From the NCBI GenBank assembly GCA_047621945.1, contig JBLHMK010000094.1:1-10438 (forward strand): a stretch of 10,438 nt of DNA, written 5' to 3'. The translations under genes were made by a program, and so were the position numbers. Within the stretch, counting starts at the first letter, position 1, and each line of letters opens with the position of its first letter. The notes beneath the pieces were generated by a model, which ran no database searches, was not told where the DNA came from, and saw nothing but the letters and a program-made list of their open reading frames with translations. This DNA comes from JAFMKE01 sp047621945 (lineage in GTDB: Bacteria > Bacteroidota > Bacteroidia > Chitinophagales > UBA8649). Positions 1 through 7,126 of this stretch are shown piece by piece.

Positions 1-96
1 TTTAAAAGTGTAGTTTATTGTGTGCAGAAATAGAGGGAGTTGAATTAAACTAATTGATATGGGATTGAGTATAATGTGATAATAAATGGAACATTT

Positions 97-112
97 GCTT
101 GTAGCTACAAGC
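97..112. repeat. 16-bp perfect palindrome
   Basis: The sequence GCTTGTAGCTACAAGC is its own reverse complement. It lies in the gene-free left edge (1-226), about 115 bases upstream of the lipoprotein gene. It could be a binding site for a dimeric regulator or a cruciform remnant. Nothing nearby decides between these, and no T-tract follows to make it a terminator. Confidence 0.45.
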
Positions 113-128
113 TACTATTTTTCAAAAC

Positions 129-161
129 CTCCTTAGCATCAGCTTTGCTCATGTTAAGGAG
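129..161. repeat. Hairpin, 11-bp stem with one G-T pair
   Basis: The arm CTCCTTAGCAT (129-139) pairs with ATGTTAAGGAG (151-161) across an 11-base loop, with one G-T wobble. It sits 65 bases before the lipoprotein start. No T-run follows on the plus strand; on the minus strand GGTTTTG follows directly, so a weak terminator for something entering from the right is possible. It could also be the tail of a gene unit that ends outside the window. Confidence 0.4.
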
Positions 162-226
162 AGCTGTGGATGATTAAGGACGATTAATTATTTTTTCTTT
201 ATCTTATTACCTTAAAATTAAGTCTC

Positions 227-547
227 ATGAAAAATAGAATTTTAATCGGCTTATTAATCCTAGGACTAGGATTAATAACTAATTGTGACAACGAAGAAGA
301 GCCACAAACACAATATGAATCAACAGCTGTTATTTCCGGTTACGATTTGACCTTGTGTGCCTGCTGTGGTGGATGGGTAATTGAGCTAAATGGGCAAGCA
401 ACGGATAATCGATTTACTGATTTACCGCAAAGCTCAAACATTGACCTTATCAATGCCACATTCCCACTTAATGTTCAGTTAGATTGGACTCCGTCTTCTG
501 AATATTGCGGTAAAGGCATTACTATCGATTTGATAGATTTAATATAA
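227..547 (+). CDS. Small Cys-rich surface lipoprotein, function unknown
   Basis: A 106-residue protein. Residues 1-19 form a type II signal peptide (Lys/Arg start, Leu/Ile-rich core) ending in a lipobox, LITNC, with Cys20 as the lipidated residue. The following D-N-E-E-E resembles the acidic export signal that sends Bacteroidota lipoproteins to the cell surface; that localisation is inferred. The mature part holds a Cys cluster, LCACCGGW (Cys44, Cys46, Cys47), and a further Cys94 in EYCGKG, probably for disulfides or metal binding. I recall similar short lipoproteins with a CxCCGG motif in this phylum, all without assigned function. The gene stands alone: the next gene on its right is on the opposite strand. 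The ATG start is well placed for the signal peptide; no Shine-Dalgarno is visible, which is usual in this phylum. Confidence 0.85.
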   Translation: MKNRILIGLLILGLGLITNCDNEEEPQTQYESTAVISGYDLTLCACCGGWVIELNGQATDNRFTDLPQSSNIDLINATFPLNVQLDWTPSSEYCGKGITIDLIDLI

Positions 548-557
548 AAAGGTTCAC

Positions 558-592
558 AAAAAAACACCCATCTTCTTTTGAAACTGGGTGTT
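558..592 (-). terminator. Intrinsic terminator, minus strand
   Basis: AACACCCA (563-570) pairs with TGGGTGTT (585-592), giving an 8-bp stem with a 14-base loop. On the plus strand 558-564 is a run of seven A, so the minus transcript has a T7 tract right after the stem. The hairpin therefore ends minus-strand transcription, about 40 bases after the decayed leader-peptide gene. It may also weakly stop the lipoprotein transcript from the other side, but no T-run follows in that direction. Confidence 0.75.
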
Positions 593-633
593 ATGGTATA
601 AAGTCATTTGTTGACTAATAAAGTTAATGGGTC

Positions 634-795
634 TTATCGTCCTTCAGTAGGATTAGACTGCTTCACAAATTCTTCATCATCTTCATATTGACGATGACCT
701 CACCTAATTTGAGCTAAGTCTAATTCCTTTAGCTCTTCTTTTTTGCTTTCCAAAGCTTCTATCAGCTTGTTTGTTTTTTTGAAAAAATTCTTAAC
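634..795 (-). pseudogene. Decayed paralogue of the GG-leader precursor peptide
   Basis: Reading the minus strand from 795 gives 54 codons that align with the N-terminal half of the intact peptide at 819-971: FKKTNKLIE here against FKKSNKIVE there, then a Lys/Glu-rich helix ending in LAQIR. The next codon (702-700) is TGA, exactly where the first Gly of the processing motif is expected; GGA to TGA is one base change. The frame then stays open for 21 codons (G-H-R-Q-Y, an acidic patch, then S-N-P-T-E-G-R) to a TAA at 636-634. The expected ATG is also missing: the codon before K-N-F-F-K-K is GTT, with an in-frame TAA two codons further upstream. Loss of start and GG motif together points to a dead copy. 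It lies 23 bases after the intact copy and just before a minus-strand terminator, so it may still be transcribed. Confidence 0.65.
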
Positions 796-818
796 TAGTT
801 AAACCCCTAGGGAGAGCG

Positions 819-971
819 CTATCCTTTCAGCTTAATTTTGATGGAGCCGGAACCGTCACCCGTGTGGAAGAGGATGGGGTTGCCACCACCACAAATTTTA
901 GTCAAGTGCTTTTCGTTTAGCGCTTCTTTTTTACCTTCTACGATCTTGTTTGATTTTTTGAATAGGTTCAT
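819..971 (-). CDS. Putative RiPP/bacteriocin-type precursor peptide with GG leader
   Basis: A 50-residue peptide if started at the ATG at 971-969. The frame is open 25 codons further upstream to an ATG at 1046, but homology with the decayed neighbour begins at this internal Met, so I chose the short form. Residues 1-27 are a Lys/Glu-rich amphipathic leader (FKKSNKIVEGKKEAL, then HLTKIC), followed by GGG at 28-30. Such leaders ending in Gly-Gly are typical of Bacteroidota natural-product precursors exported by peptidase-containing ABC transporters. Cleavage after the glycines would free a core of about 20 residues rich in Gly, Ser, Ile and Lys. The core has no Cys, so a lanthionine or sactipeptide product is unlikely; the only Cys (27) is in the leader. 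No maturation enzyme or transporter is in the window. A degenerate promoter-like GATGTTTG lies at 1011-1004 on this strand. Confidence 0.6.
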   Translation of the reverse strand: MNLFKKSNKIVEGKKEALNEKHLTKICGGGNPILFHTGDGSGSIKIKLKG

Positions 972-1135
972 ATTGTTTCGTTTTAAATGATCAATTGATA
1001 AATCAAACATCAGGTAAGAATAGACTTTTTGAGAGTCGAAATTCATGAAGTGTAGGTTTCAGTTCGTGAATGGGAATTCAGCCGTCGAACAAATAACTAA
1101 GCATACTATTCTCTCTGAAGTTCCGTTTGAAGCCT

Positions 1136-2521
1136 ATGAATAAGCTACTCCTTGTTATTTTTGTTATTTTTAATTGCTATGCTATCTCATATGCTCAAAG
1201 CAATGAAGACGAAGTTTCGATATTTTCAATAGAGGAAGTTCATGAAGATTTGGATTATTGGGAGCAAAAGTTGATTAAAAAGAATCCCTTACTTTATTAC
1301 TATAGTTCGAAGGAAGAGATCAACCAAGGCTTTAAGGATATTCGAAAAGAGCTGAATCATTCCATGTCGGCCGTTGAGTTCTTAAACATAGTTTCACTCA
1401 TGCTCCATACAATTCAAGATGGACATTGCTCCTTACATCCTAGTGAAGAATATATTGAGCTAATAACGCAAAATGAAAAGCTCTTGGCTATTGAAGTTCT
1501 TGTTGCTAACAATCAGTTATTCCTACAAAAGAACTTAAGCTCTAATGTCCTACTCCCTCCTATTGGTGCAGAAATCCTAAGCATCAATGGTCAGCCTGTC
1601 GAACAAATTATACAAAGCACTCTAAACAAACTGCCCAATGACGGAAACAGTCCTTTTGCAATAGCTAGCCTTAACGAGAACTTCCGTTATTACTATCACG
1701 TTTTTCAAGGTTTTAACGACAGCTATACACTTTCTTTTCTTGTAGACGGTCGTATGGAGGATTATATAATTAAGGGAATGAATTTGAAATCTATTCGTAC
1801 ACGCAGCGGGTATAAAGAAGCTGATTGTGTGGCATTTTGGATAGCAGATTCAGCACAAACAGCCTACTTAACTATTAACACCTTTGATAAAACCGCTATT
1901 CAGAAAGATTGTGAGCTTAAATTTAAAAAGGAGATCGACCGAATATTCACCGAGCTAAAGACATTCAAGCCTCAAAATCTTGTCATTGATGTACGACAGA
2001 ATGATGGCGGGAATCCCACTTATGTCAAGTACCTACTCAAGCAACTTATGCTTAGTAATTTCACGGTCAATGAAGAATGTTATGTTGTTAAGAAAAAACA
2101 CGCTACGGTCTTCGAAGATCGCGTGAAGAGAAAATGGTATCCTGGCTATGCGTTAGGTTCAAGCAAAGCTAAATCGAATGCTTACCAAGGAAATGTTTTT
2201 GTATTAATTAGCGGATATACCTTCTCTGCTGGAGTTGATTTAGCTAATACTATTCAAAAGCATCATCGTGGGATACTTCTAGGTGAAGAATCTGGAGGTA
2301 ACCCCAACATTATGGGAGGTTACTTTTTAAAAACCTCATGGAATTTGCCGAATACAGGAATTCAAGCTTCCATTTCTACGCTTTGTACCAAGGGAAAGTT
2401 AAGCCAGGACAATGAAGGTCGAGGATTGATTCCAGATGTACAGATGACCTGGAATTCCAATGACTCTAAAGAGGGGCAATGGGATGAAATATTATATAAC
2501 ATCACACAGTTGACTAAATAA
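1136..2521 (+). CDS. Exported S41-family (tricorn/CTP-like) serine peptidase
   Basis: A 461-residue protein starting at the ATG at 1136; a TTG three codons upstream is open but adds nothing to the signal peptide. Residues 1-21 are a Sec signal peptide, probably cut after SYA before Q. A helical N-terminal domain ends in LHTIQDGHCSL, whose His97 matches the catalytic His of tricorn-type S41 enzymes. A short PDZ-like stretch (ILSINGQPVEQ, about 147-157) follows. The catalytic core has DVRQNDGGN (285-293), the nucleophile Ser364 in GYTFSAG, the LGEESGGN block with a Glu at 384/385, and the GRGLIPDV ending seen in many S41 proteins. It probably degrades or trims proteins in the periplasm or at the surface; the substrate is unknown. 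It is divergent from the precursor-peptide gene, with about 160 bases between starts, so a shared control region is possible. A role in peptide maturation is speculation. Confidence 0.88.
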   Translation: MNKLLLVIFVIFNCYAISYAQSNEDEVSIFSIEEVHEDLDYWEQKLIKKNPLLYYYSSKEEINQGFKDIRKELNHSMSAVEFLNIVSLMLHTIQDGHCSLHPSEEYIELITQNEKLLAIEVLVANNQLFLQKNLSSNVLLPPIGAEILSINGQPVEQIIQSTLNKLPNDGNSPFAIASLNENFRYYYHVFQGFNDSYTLSFLVDGRMEDYIIKGMNLKSIRTRSGYKEADCVAFWIADSAQTAYLTINTFDKTAIQKDCELKFKKEIDRIFTELKTFKPQNLVIDVRQNDGGNPTYVKYLLKQLMLSNFTVNEECYVVKKKHATVFEDRVKRKWYPGYALGSSKAKSNAYQGNVFVLISGYTFSAGVDLANTIQKHHRGILLGEESGGNPNIMGGYFLKTSWNLPNTGIQASISTLCTKGKLSQDNEGRGLIPDVQMTWNSNDSKEGQWDEILYNITQLTK

Positions 2522-2594
2522 GTCTATTACTGTATGACATTAAGAGTTTGTCAATTCTAAACACCTTACTTCCAGTGGATGAATGACTTATAAA

Positions 2595-2624
2595 TGGCTT
2601 ATTAGTAAGAAAGCCAATCTTTTC
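2595..2624 (+). terminator. Possible weak terminator after the S41 gene
   Basis: TGGCTT (2595-2600) pairs with AAGCCA (2611-2616) across a 10-base loop, followed by ATCTTTTC. The stem is only 6 bp and the T-run is broken. It would separate the peptidase from the acyl-CoA synthetase downstream. A TATATTTA sequence at 2626-2633 resembles the Bacteroidota -7 element and could start the next transcript. Confidence 0.35.
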
Positions 2625-2651
2625 TTATATTTATAGGACAATCCCTTTAAT

Positions 2652-4295
2652 ATGATCAAACTACAAACTCCTTTAGAAGCTTTTCTTAAATGGGAAAAGC
2701 AAACTCCCAATCTTATCTTTTTAAAACAACCCCTTGATGGAAAACAGGTGACTTATACTTTCGAGGAAGCTGGTCAGGAAGCTCGAAAATTAGCCTCTTA
2801 TTTAGCCTCATTAAATTTAGCCAAACGAAGTCACATTGCTTTGTTGTCTAAGAATTGCGCGCATTGGATCATTTCAGATTTGGCAATCATGATGGCAGAC
2901 CATGTTTCGATCCCCATCTACCCTACTTTGAATGCTGCTTCCATGAATCAAGTCTTGGTTCATAGTGAAGCGCAAGTTATTATCATTGGAAAACTAGATA
3001 ATTTTGAATCCCAGCGATCTGGCATTCCCAATATTCATCGAATTGGAATAGGATTATTCGGCATTCAGGAAGGGAAACTTTGGGAAGATATTGTAAAGGA
3101 AGAGAAACCTTTAATGGATATGCCAAATCCAGATTTGGATGAATTGCACACTATTATCTACACTTCAGGGACAACTGGTAATCCGAAAGGAGTTATGCAT
3201 TCCATAGGGAATTTTGCGGGAAGCGTTAATGAGTTTACCAAAAAAATAGAACTTGACGACCACCCCAAACTGTTCTCTTATCTACCTTTGGCTCACGTAG
3301 CTGAACGAATGGCGATTGGAACCTTAGGTATTTACAAAGGTGCTGAGTATTCATTTGCAGAATCTTTGGAAACATTCGCATTCAACTTAGGCGAATGTCA
3401 ACCTGATTTGTTTTTTGCTGTGCCTAGAATTTGGACGAAATTTCAGGAAAAAATACTGGAAAAATTACCTCAAAAAAAGTTAAGCTTTTTACTTAAAATC
3501 CCAATAATTAATTCAATCATTAAGAAGAAATTAAAACAAAAACTAGGACTCGGCAATGCAAAATATTGCATCTCTGGAGCAGCGCCTTTAGCGGCTAGTT
3601 TAATTCGTTGGTATCAAACAATTGGAATTGCCATTATAGAAGCCTATGGTATGACAGAAGATTGTATTCTTTCTCATAGAAACCTACCGGATGACTATAA
3701 AATTGGAAGCGTAGGGAAACCTTGGTCCAGCGTGACCGTTAAACTAACGCCGGAAGGAGAAATTTGTGTGAAGAATAACTGTTTGTTTAAGGGATACTTT
3801 AAAGCACAGGACATTACTGCTTCCGTATTTGATGCCGACGGGTTTTTCAAGACTGGAGACTGTGGTGAATATGATCAAGATGGATTCCTTACCATTATAG
3901 GCCGAGTAAAAGACCAATTTAAAACAGATAAGGGTAAATATATTTCACCCTCACCGATTGAATTGAAATTCTCTAAGAATAAGAACATTGAGCAAATTTG
4001 TTTAGTTGGTACAGGTCTACCCCAGCCCATCGCCTTAATCACGCTTTCCGAGTTAGGGCAAACGAAAACAAAAAATGAATTGTCTGAAAGCTTAGTTCAG
4101 ACTTTGGAAGTGATGAACCCTAAATTTGAAAAGCACGAAAAGATTAAAAAGATGATCGTCATGAAGTCGGATTGGAATGTGGAGAATGGCTTAACAACCC
4201 CAACCCTGAAAGTTAAACGCAGCAGTATTGAAAAAATACATAGAGATAGTTACTTGTCCTGGTTTGCGATGAGCGACACTATTATTTTTGAATAG
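2652..4295 (+). CDS. AMP-forming long-chain acyl-CoA synthetase-like ligase
   Basis: A 547-residue ANL-superfamily enzyme that activates a carboxylic acid with ATP to an acyl-adenylate and then transfers it to CoA. All core motifs are present: the phosphate loop YTSGTTGNPKG (170-180), LPLAHVAER (211-219), the adenine-binding EAYGMTEDC (330-338), the ribose-binding TGDCGEYDQDG (401-411), and the hinge block GRVKDQFKTDKGKYISP (417-433). The FKT..GKYISP form and LPLAHVAER are typical of long-chain fatty acyl-CoA synthetases rather than acetyl-CoA synthetases or NRPS domains. Near the end, LTTPTLKVKR (514-523) supplies the conserved C-terminal Lys. Length is slightly below the usual 590-600 of such enzymes in this phylum. 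It is cytosolic or membrane-associated, with no signal peptide. It appears to be transcribed alone. Chain-length preference cannot be read from the sequence. Confidence 0.92.
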   Translation: MIKLQTPLEAFLKWEKQTPNLIFLKQPLDGKQVTYTFEEAGQEARKLASYLASLNLAKRSHIALLSKNCAHWIISDLAIMMADHVSIPIYPTLNAASMNQVLVHSEAQVIIIGKLDNFESQRSGIPNIHRIGIGLFGIQEGKLWEDIVKEEKPLMDMPNPDLDELHTIIYTSGTTGNPKGVMHSIGNFAGSVNEFTKKIELDDHPKLFSYLPLAHVAERMAIGTLGIYKGAEYSFAESLETFAFNLGECQPDLFFAVPRIWTKFQEKILEKLPQKKLSFLLKIPIINSIIKKKLKQKLGLGNAKYCISGAAPLAASLIRWYQTIGIAIIEAYGMTEDCILSHRNLPDDYKIGSVGKPWSSVTVKLTPEGEICVKNNCLFKGYFKAQDITASVFDADGFFKTGDCGEYDQDGFLTIIGRVKDQFKTDKGKYISPSPIELKFSKNKNIEQICLVGTGLPQPIALITLSELGQTKTKNELSESLVQTLEVMNPKFEKHEKIKKMIVMKSDWNVENGLTTPTLKVKRSSIEKIHRDSYLSWFAMSDTIIFE

Positions 4296-4309
4296 GCTAC
4301 ATGCCATTT

Positions 4310-4331
4310 ATAGGTCAATTGGCCTATTTGC
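4310..4331 (+). terminator. Hairpin after the acyl-CoA synthetase, possible terminator
   Basis: ATAGGTC (4310-4316) pairs with GGCCTAT (4321-4327) around an AATT loop, with one G-T pair. A competing pairing joins AATAGGC (4291-4297, overlapping the stop codon) to GCCTATT (4322-4328). Only TTG follows, so termination would be weak. The same bases overlap the proposed -33 box of the next gene. Confidence 0.35.
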
Positions 4332-4357
4332 AAATGTTATAATCAATCATTAATTTG
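4328..4357 (+). promoter_or_regulatory. Bacteroidota-type promoter candidate
   Basis: TTG (4328-4330) is followed after 19 bases by TTAATTTG (4350-4357), which matches seven of eight positions of the phylum's TAnnTTTG -7 element at normal -33/-7 spacing. Transcription would start about 15-20 bases before the ATG at 4382. This would drive the broken secreted-protein gene. Confidence 0.4.
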
Positions 4358-4381
4358 CTATTCAATTGAAACGCAAAATTT

Positions 4382-5068
4382 ATGAAACGTTTTCTATTCT
4401 TCGCTTTAATTCTTCTAATAGGAAAAGTTTCTGCTCAAGAAGTGAGCTATCAAAAAACAAGTAGTTCTGCTTATCAATTTACTATTGACAACAATCAAGA
4501 AGCTATAAATACCTTTTCCTATTTTATGGGATATAGTTTGTTGCTTGTCCATAGTCCAACCATGCAACTATATGTTTTCGATGATTTTGAAAGCAAACCT
4601 TTAGAACAACTATTTGTAGCTAGGAAAGCGGGTATTTATATCAGTAATGGCTTTTGGTATAAAACAGATAATGGAGGAGTTCATGTGTTCAGAAATGACG
4701 CAACTAACATCACAGAAATTGAGATTTAAGAATTAGCTCCGAATCAAAAAGATGCGATTTTTAAAGGGGCGCATGAATCATCTAAAGTAGTACTAGAGCA
4801 CTATACAACTGTAGTGAAAAATACGATATACCCAGTTACTACCTAGGCTGAATATGAGCAAACACAATCTAGTAGTTTAGTAAGTAAAACAGAGAAACTA
4901 ACTCAGAGTTTGGAGGCCTATAACAAAGCTAAGCAGGAAGAAGAATATGTACATCCTCAAGCTGTGAGCAATTCTTACACCTCTTCTTTTAGTGGAGAAC
5001 AAGAAGTAAACTTTTTGGCGTGCAACGGAAATGCAGATTGCGCTAAGGACTTTTTTCATACGCTGTAA
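4382..5068 (+). pseudogene. Secreted protein of unknown family, interrupted by in-frame stops
   Basis: The gene starts with a clear Sec signal peptide (residues 1-18, cut after VSA before QE) and runs 115 codons to a TAA at 4727-4729. The same frame then continues with protein-like sequence: 38 codons (ELAPNQKDAIFKGAHES and on) to TAG at 4844-4846, then 73 codons with a Lys/Glu/Gln-rich helix (SKTEKLTQSLEAYNKAK) and a C-N-G-N-A-D-C pair of cysteines, to TAA at 5066-5068. Each stop is one base from a Lys or Gln codon and no frameshift is needed. The third TAA may be the natural end, or a third lesion: the frame goes on as D-I-E-R-N-T-K to TAA at 5162-5164, but that part looks less like coding sequence. 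I do not recognise the family. The alternative is that only the 115-residue product is real and the rest is leftover. Confidence 0.65.
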
Positions 5069-5227
5069 GACATTGAAAGGAATACTAAATCCACAATCAC
5101 CAACACCCACTTATCTCTTCTACTCTTGTGTTGTTTTTATAAGTCGTATTTGTATACTATTTAAGTTTGAATATTTAATTATTTTTTATATTAGCTTATG
5201 TTTTCGAAATAACCCCTTAAAAAAAGA

Positions 5228-5235
5228 TTATTTTG
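5228..5235 (+). promoter_or_regulatory. Possible -7 element for the T9SS cargo gene
   Basis: TTATTTTG matches TAnnTTTG at seven of eight positions and lies 21 bases before the ATG at 5257. No convincing TTG box is found at the right distance upstream, so this is only a candidate. Confidence 0.3.
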
Positions 5236-5256
5236 TGCATCTAAAATGTTACGAAA

Positions 5257-7092
5257 ATGGTAAAGTTTTATTTCTCGGTATTCGTTTTTTTGATTTTTGC
5301 AAAGGAAGTAAAAGCTCAAAATGAGTTTTATTTAAATGGAGCCCATGTAACATTACAGAGCAACGCTTTACTGCATGTTCAAGGAGATTTTCATTTAGAT
5401 GGAGATGCCACATATAATGGAAGCTTAAACAATGATGGACTCATAGAGCTTAGAGGCGATTTTTATATAGCGGATGTAAATACCGCTCAAACTAAAGCAG
5501 GTGTGGGTGCGGAAGATGCTTCAAGTACAGGAACGGTGAGGTTTAAAAATTCTGGTTATACTCCTGAGACGACTGCTCACGAAGAAAAGAATCAAAGGAT
5601 TTATGTTAATGCGACCGCAATTGGTGATCGTGCTTTTTTTAAGATAGAGCTGGCGAATAACACATCCGCAATTAATGGGGATTTTGTAGATATAACAGGA
5701 GATGTTCAAGTAAAGGAATCGGTAACTTTTACCAATGGAAGAATAAGAACAGATATTACGTCAAAAACGCTGTCATCATGGTCTACTTATGGTAACGAAT
5801 TGATTGTTGGTTTTTCCGGAGATGCCGGCGATTTAATTGGGGATGGTGATATCACACCGGGAAGTGATAAATTTGTAGAAGGAAAATTAAGGCGATATAC
5901 TGAAAATGGAATAAGTGATTATGTTTTCCCCGTAGGTATTTCACCTGGAGATTCTAAAACAGATAACAATGAACCATATAGCTTAACCATCAGAAGCGGC
6001 TTGCCTGGAACTGGTGAAACTATATTAGGGTTTCTAGCCCCACACACTCAAACATATGGTACTGTAAGAGTTTACGACGATGTGGTAGCTGATTTAGTAG
6101 CGAACAATCCAACTATTGATAATGTTTCTGATTATGATTTTGGTACTGACGGTATCCCAGAACGCTTAGATCTCACTGTCTCATCGCAGGCAGTATGGAC
6201 GGCAGCACCATCATCTACTAGTGGTACGATCGATTATGATTTTGAAGCCTTCCCGAGTAATACGTACATGACTGAATTTGAGGGGACTGTTAGCCTAGCA
6301 GCAAACGATAATGTGAAAATTTGGTATTTGATGCATGACTTGGAAGTCGGAAATGCGACATCAACGAATGCTGCACCAGCTCCATGGGATGGCTCAGAAC
6401 CAGGTATACCTATGGAAAGTGCAGGTTACCTTGTTAGTGGATTAACTTTAGGGACATACGCTATTTCGGCTCTAACTAGTTTTTCAGAATTTGGACCACT
6501 AGGTGGAAGTGATGGTGGAGTCCTTCCAATCGAACTAATAAACTTCACAGCAAGCAATACAGCTAATGAATATATCCAATTAGATTGGACCACTGCCACT
6601 GAAATTAATAATGATGGCTTTGAAATTGAAAGAGGAACAGATGGCATCAACTTTGAAAATATTGCATGGGAAGAGGGCAATGGTTCTACAAGTGCTCAAC
6701 AAGATTATCAGTATGATGATTTTAATGTTGAAATCGGTCAATTGTATTATTACAGATTAAAGCAAATTGACTTTGATGGAACATTGGAATACAGTCCTAT
6801 GAGAGCAGCAAGCATCCCTGGCGAAGAGGGCTTCTTTATGGTAAGTGAATTCACACCTAATCCTTCAAATGGATTCTCTGCTATTGTACTTACAACAAAA
6901 AAAGACGTGACTTTAGAATATATTTTCTTTAATGATATTGGACAAGTATTTGAACAAAATACCATTCAAATAGTTGAAGGGAGAAATGAAATAAACTTCG
7001 ACTTAAGAGATAAGGCTCTAGGCACCTACTTCTTAACATTAAATGGCCCTCAAGGCCAACACTATAGAAAGCTCATTAAATCTATTCACTAA
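5257..7092 (+). CDS. Secreted protein with T9SS type A sorting domain
   Basis: A 611-residue protein. Residues 1-20 are a Sec signal peptide (cut after VKA before QN). Residues 21-420 are rich in Gly, Asp, Asn, Ser and Thr, with short beta-type stretches such as NGAHVTLQSNALLHVQGDF, and look like a repetitive extracellular beta structure without a catalytic motif I recognise. From LPIELINFTA (423-432) to YYYRLKQIDFDG (497-508) runs the Fn3-like module that often precedes the sorting signal in Bacteroidota secreted proteins. The last 80 or so residues are the type A sorting domain: PNPSNG (534-539), ALGTYFLTL near the end, and a final RKLIKSIH. T9SS removes this domain and often anchors the product to the cell surface. 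The next gene follows after 34 bases, so the two are probably co-transcribed. Adhesin or surface-layer component is the most likely role, by inference only. Confidence 0.85.
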   Translation: MVKFYFSVFVFLIFAKEVKAQNEFYLNGAHVTLQSNALLHVQGDFHLDGDATYNGSLNNDGLIELRGDFYIADVNTAQTKAGVGAEDASSTGTVRFKNSGYTPETTAHEEKNQRIYVNATAIGDRAFFKIELANNTSAINGDFVDITGDVQVKESVTFTNGRIRTDITSKTLSSWSTYGNELIVGFSGDAGDLIGDGDITPGSDKFVEGKLRRYTENGISDYVFPVGISPGDSKTDNNEPYSLTIRSGLPGTGETILGFLAPHTQTYGTVRVYDDVVADLVANNPTIDNVSDYDFGTDGIPERLDLTVSSQAVWTAAPSSTSGTIDYDFEAFPSNTYMTEFEGTVSLAANDNVKIWYLMHDLEVGNATSTNAAPAPWDGSEPGIPMESAGYLVSGLTLGTYAISALTSFSEFGPLGGSDGGVLPIELINFTASNTANEYIQLDWTTATEINNDGFEIERGTDGINFENIAWEEGNGSTSAQQDYQYDDFNVEIGQLYYYRLKQIDFDGTLEYSPMRAASIPGEEGFFMVSEFTPNPSNGFSAIVLTTKKDVTLEYIFFNDIGQVFEQNTIQIVEGRNEINFDLRDKALGTYFLTLNGPQGQHYRKLIKSIH

Positions 7093-7126
7093 AACTATCT
7101 CATCTAAATCGACTAAAATCAATATT

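Noticed and set aside
972..1046. Longer form of the GG-leader peptide starting at 1046
   Set aside because: Similarity to the paralogue starts at the internal Met, and the extra residues do not look like a leader.
4382..5068. Stop-codon recoding or programmed read-through explaining the in-frame stops
   Set aside because: All three stop codons are used normally to end intact genes or occur as lesions here, and no recoding signal is visible; decay or error is simpler.
5101..5138. Terminator-like CAACAC/GTGTTG pair followed by T5
   Set aside because: The stem is 6 bp with a 21-base loop, too weak to call.
5031..5324. Plus-strand ORF of 97 codons overlapping the broken gene and the T9SS cargo start
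   Set aside because: It is rich in Phe, Ile and Cys from A+T-rich intergenic DNA, overlaps the signal peptide of the cargo gene in another frame, and its neighbour frame carries the better protein-like sequence.
6426..6965. Minus-strand ORFs inside the T9SS cargo gene
   Set aside because: They are antisense to a gene with clear domain structure and have no recognisable features of their own.
7043..7126. N-terminal extension of the S74 protein from an upstream ATG
   Set aside because: It overlaps the end of the preceding gene and would place 28 residues before an otherwise perfect signal peptide.
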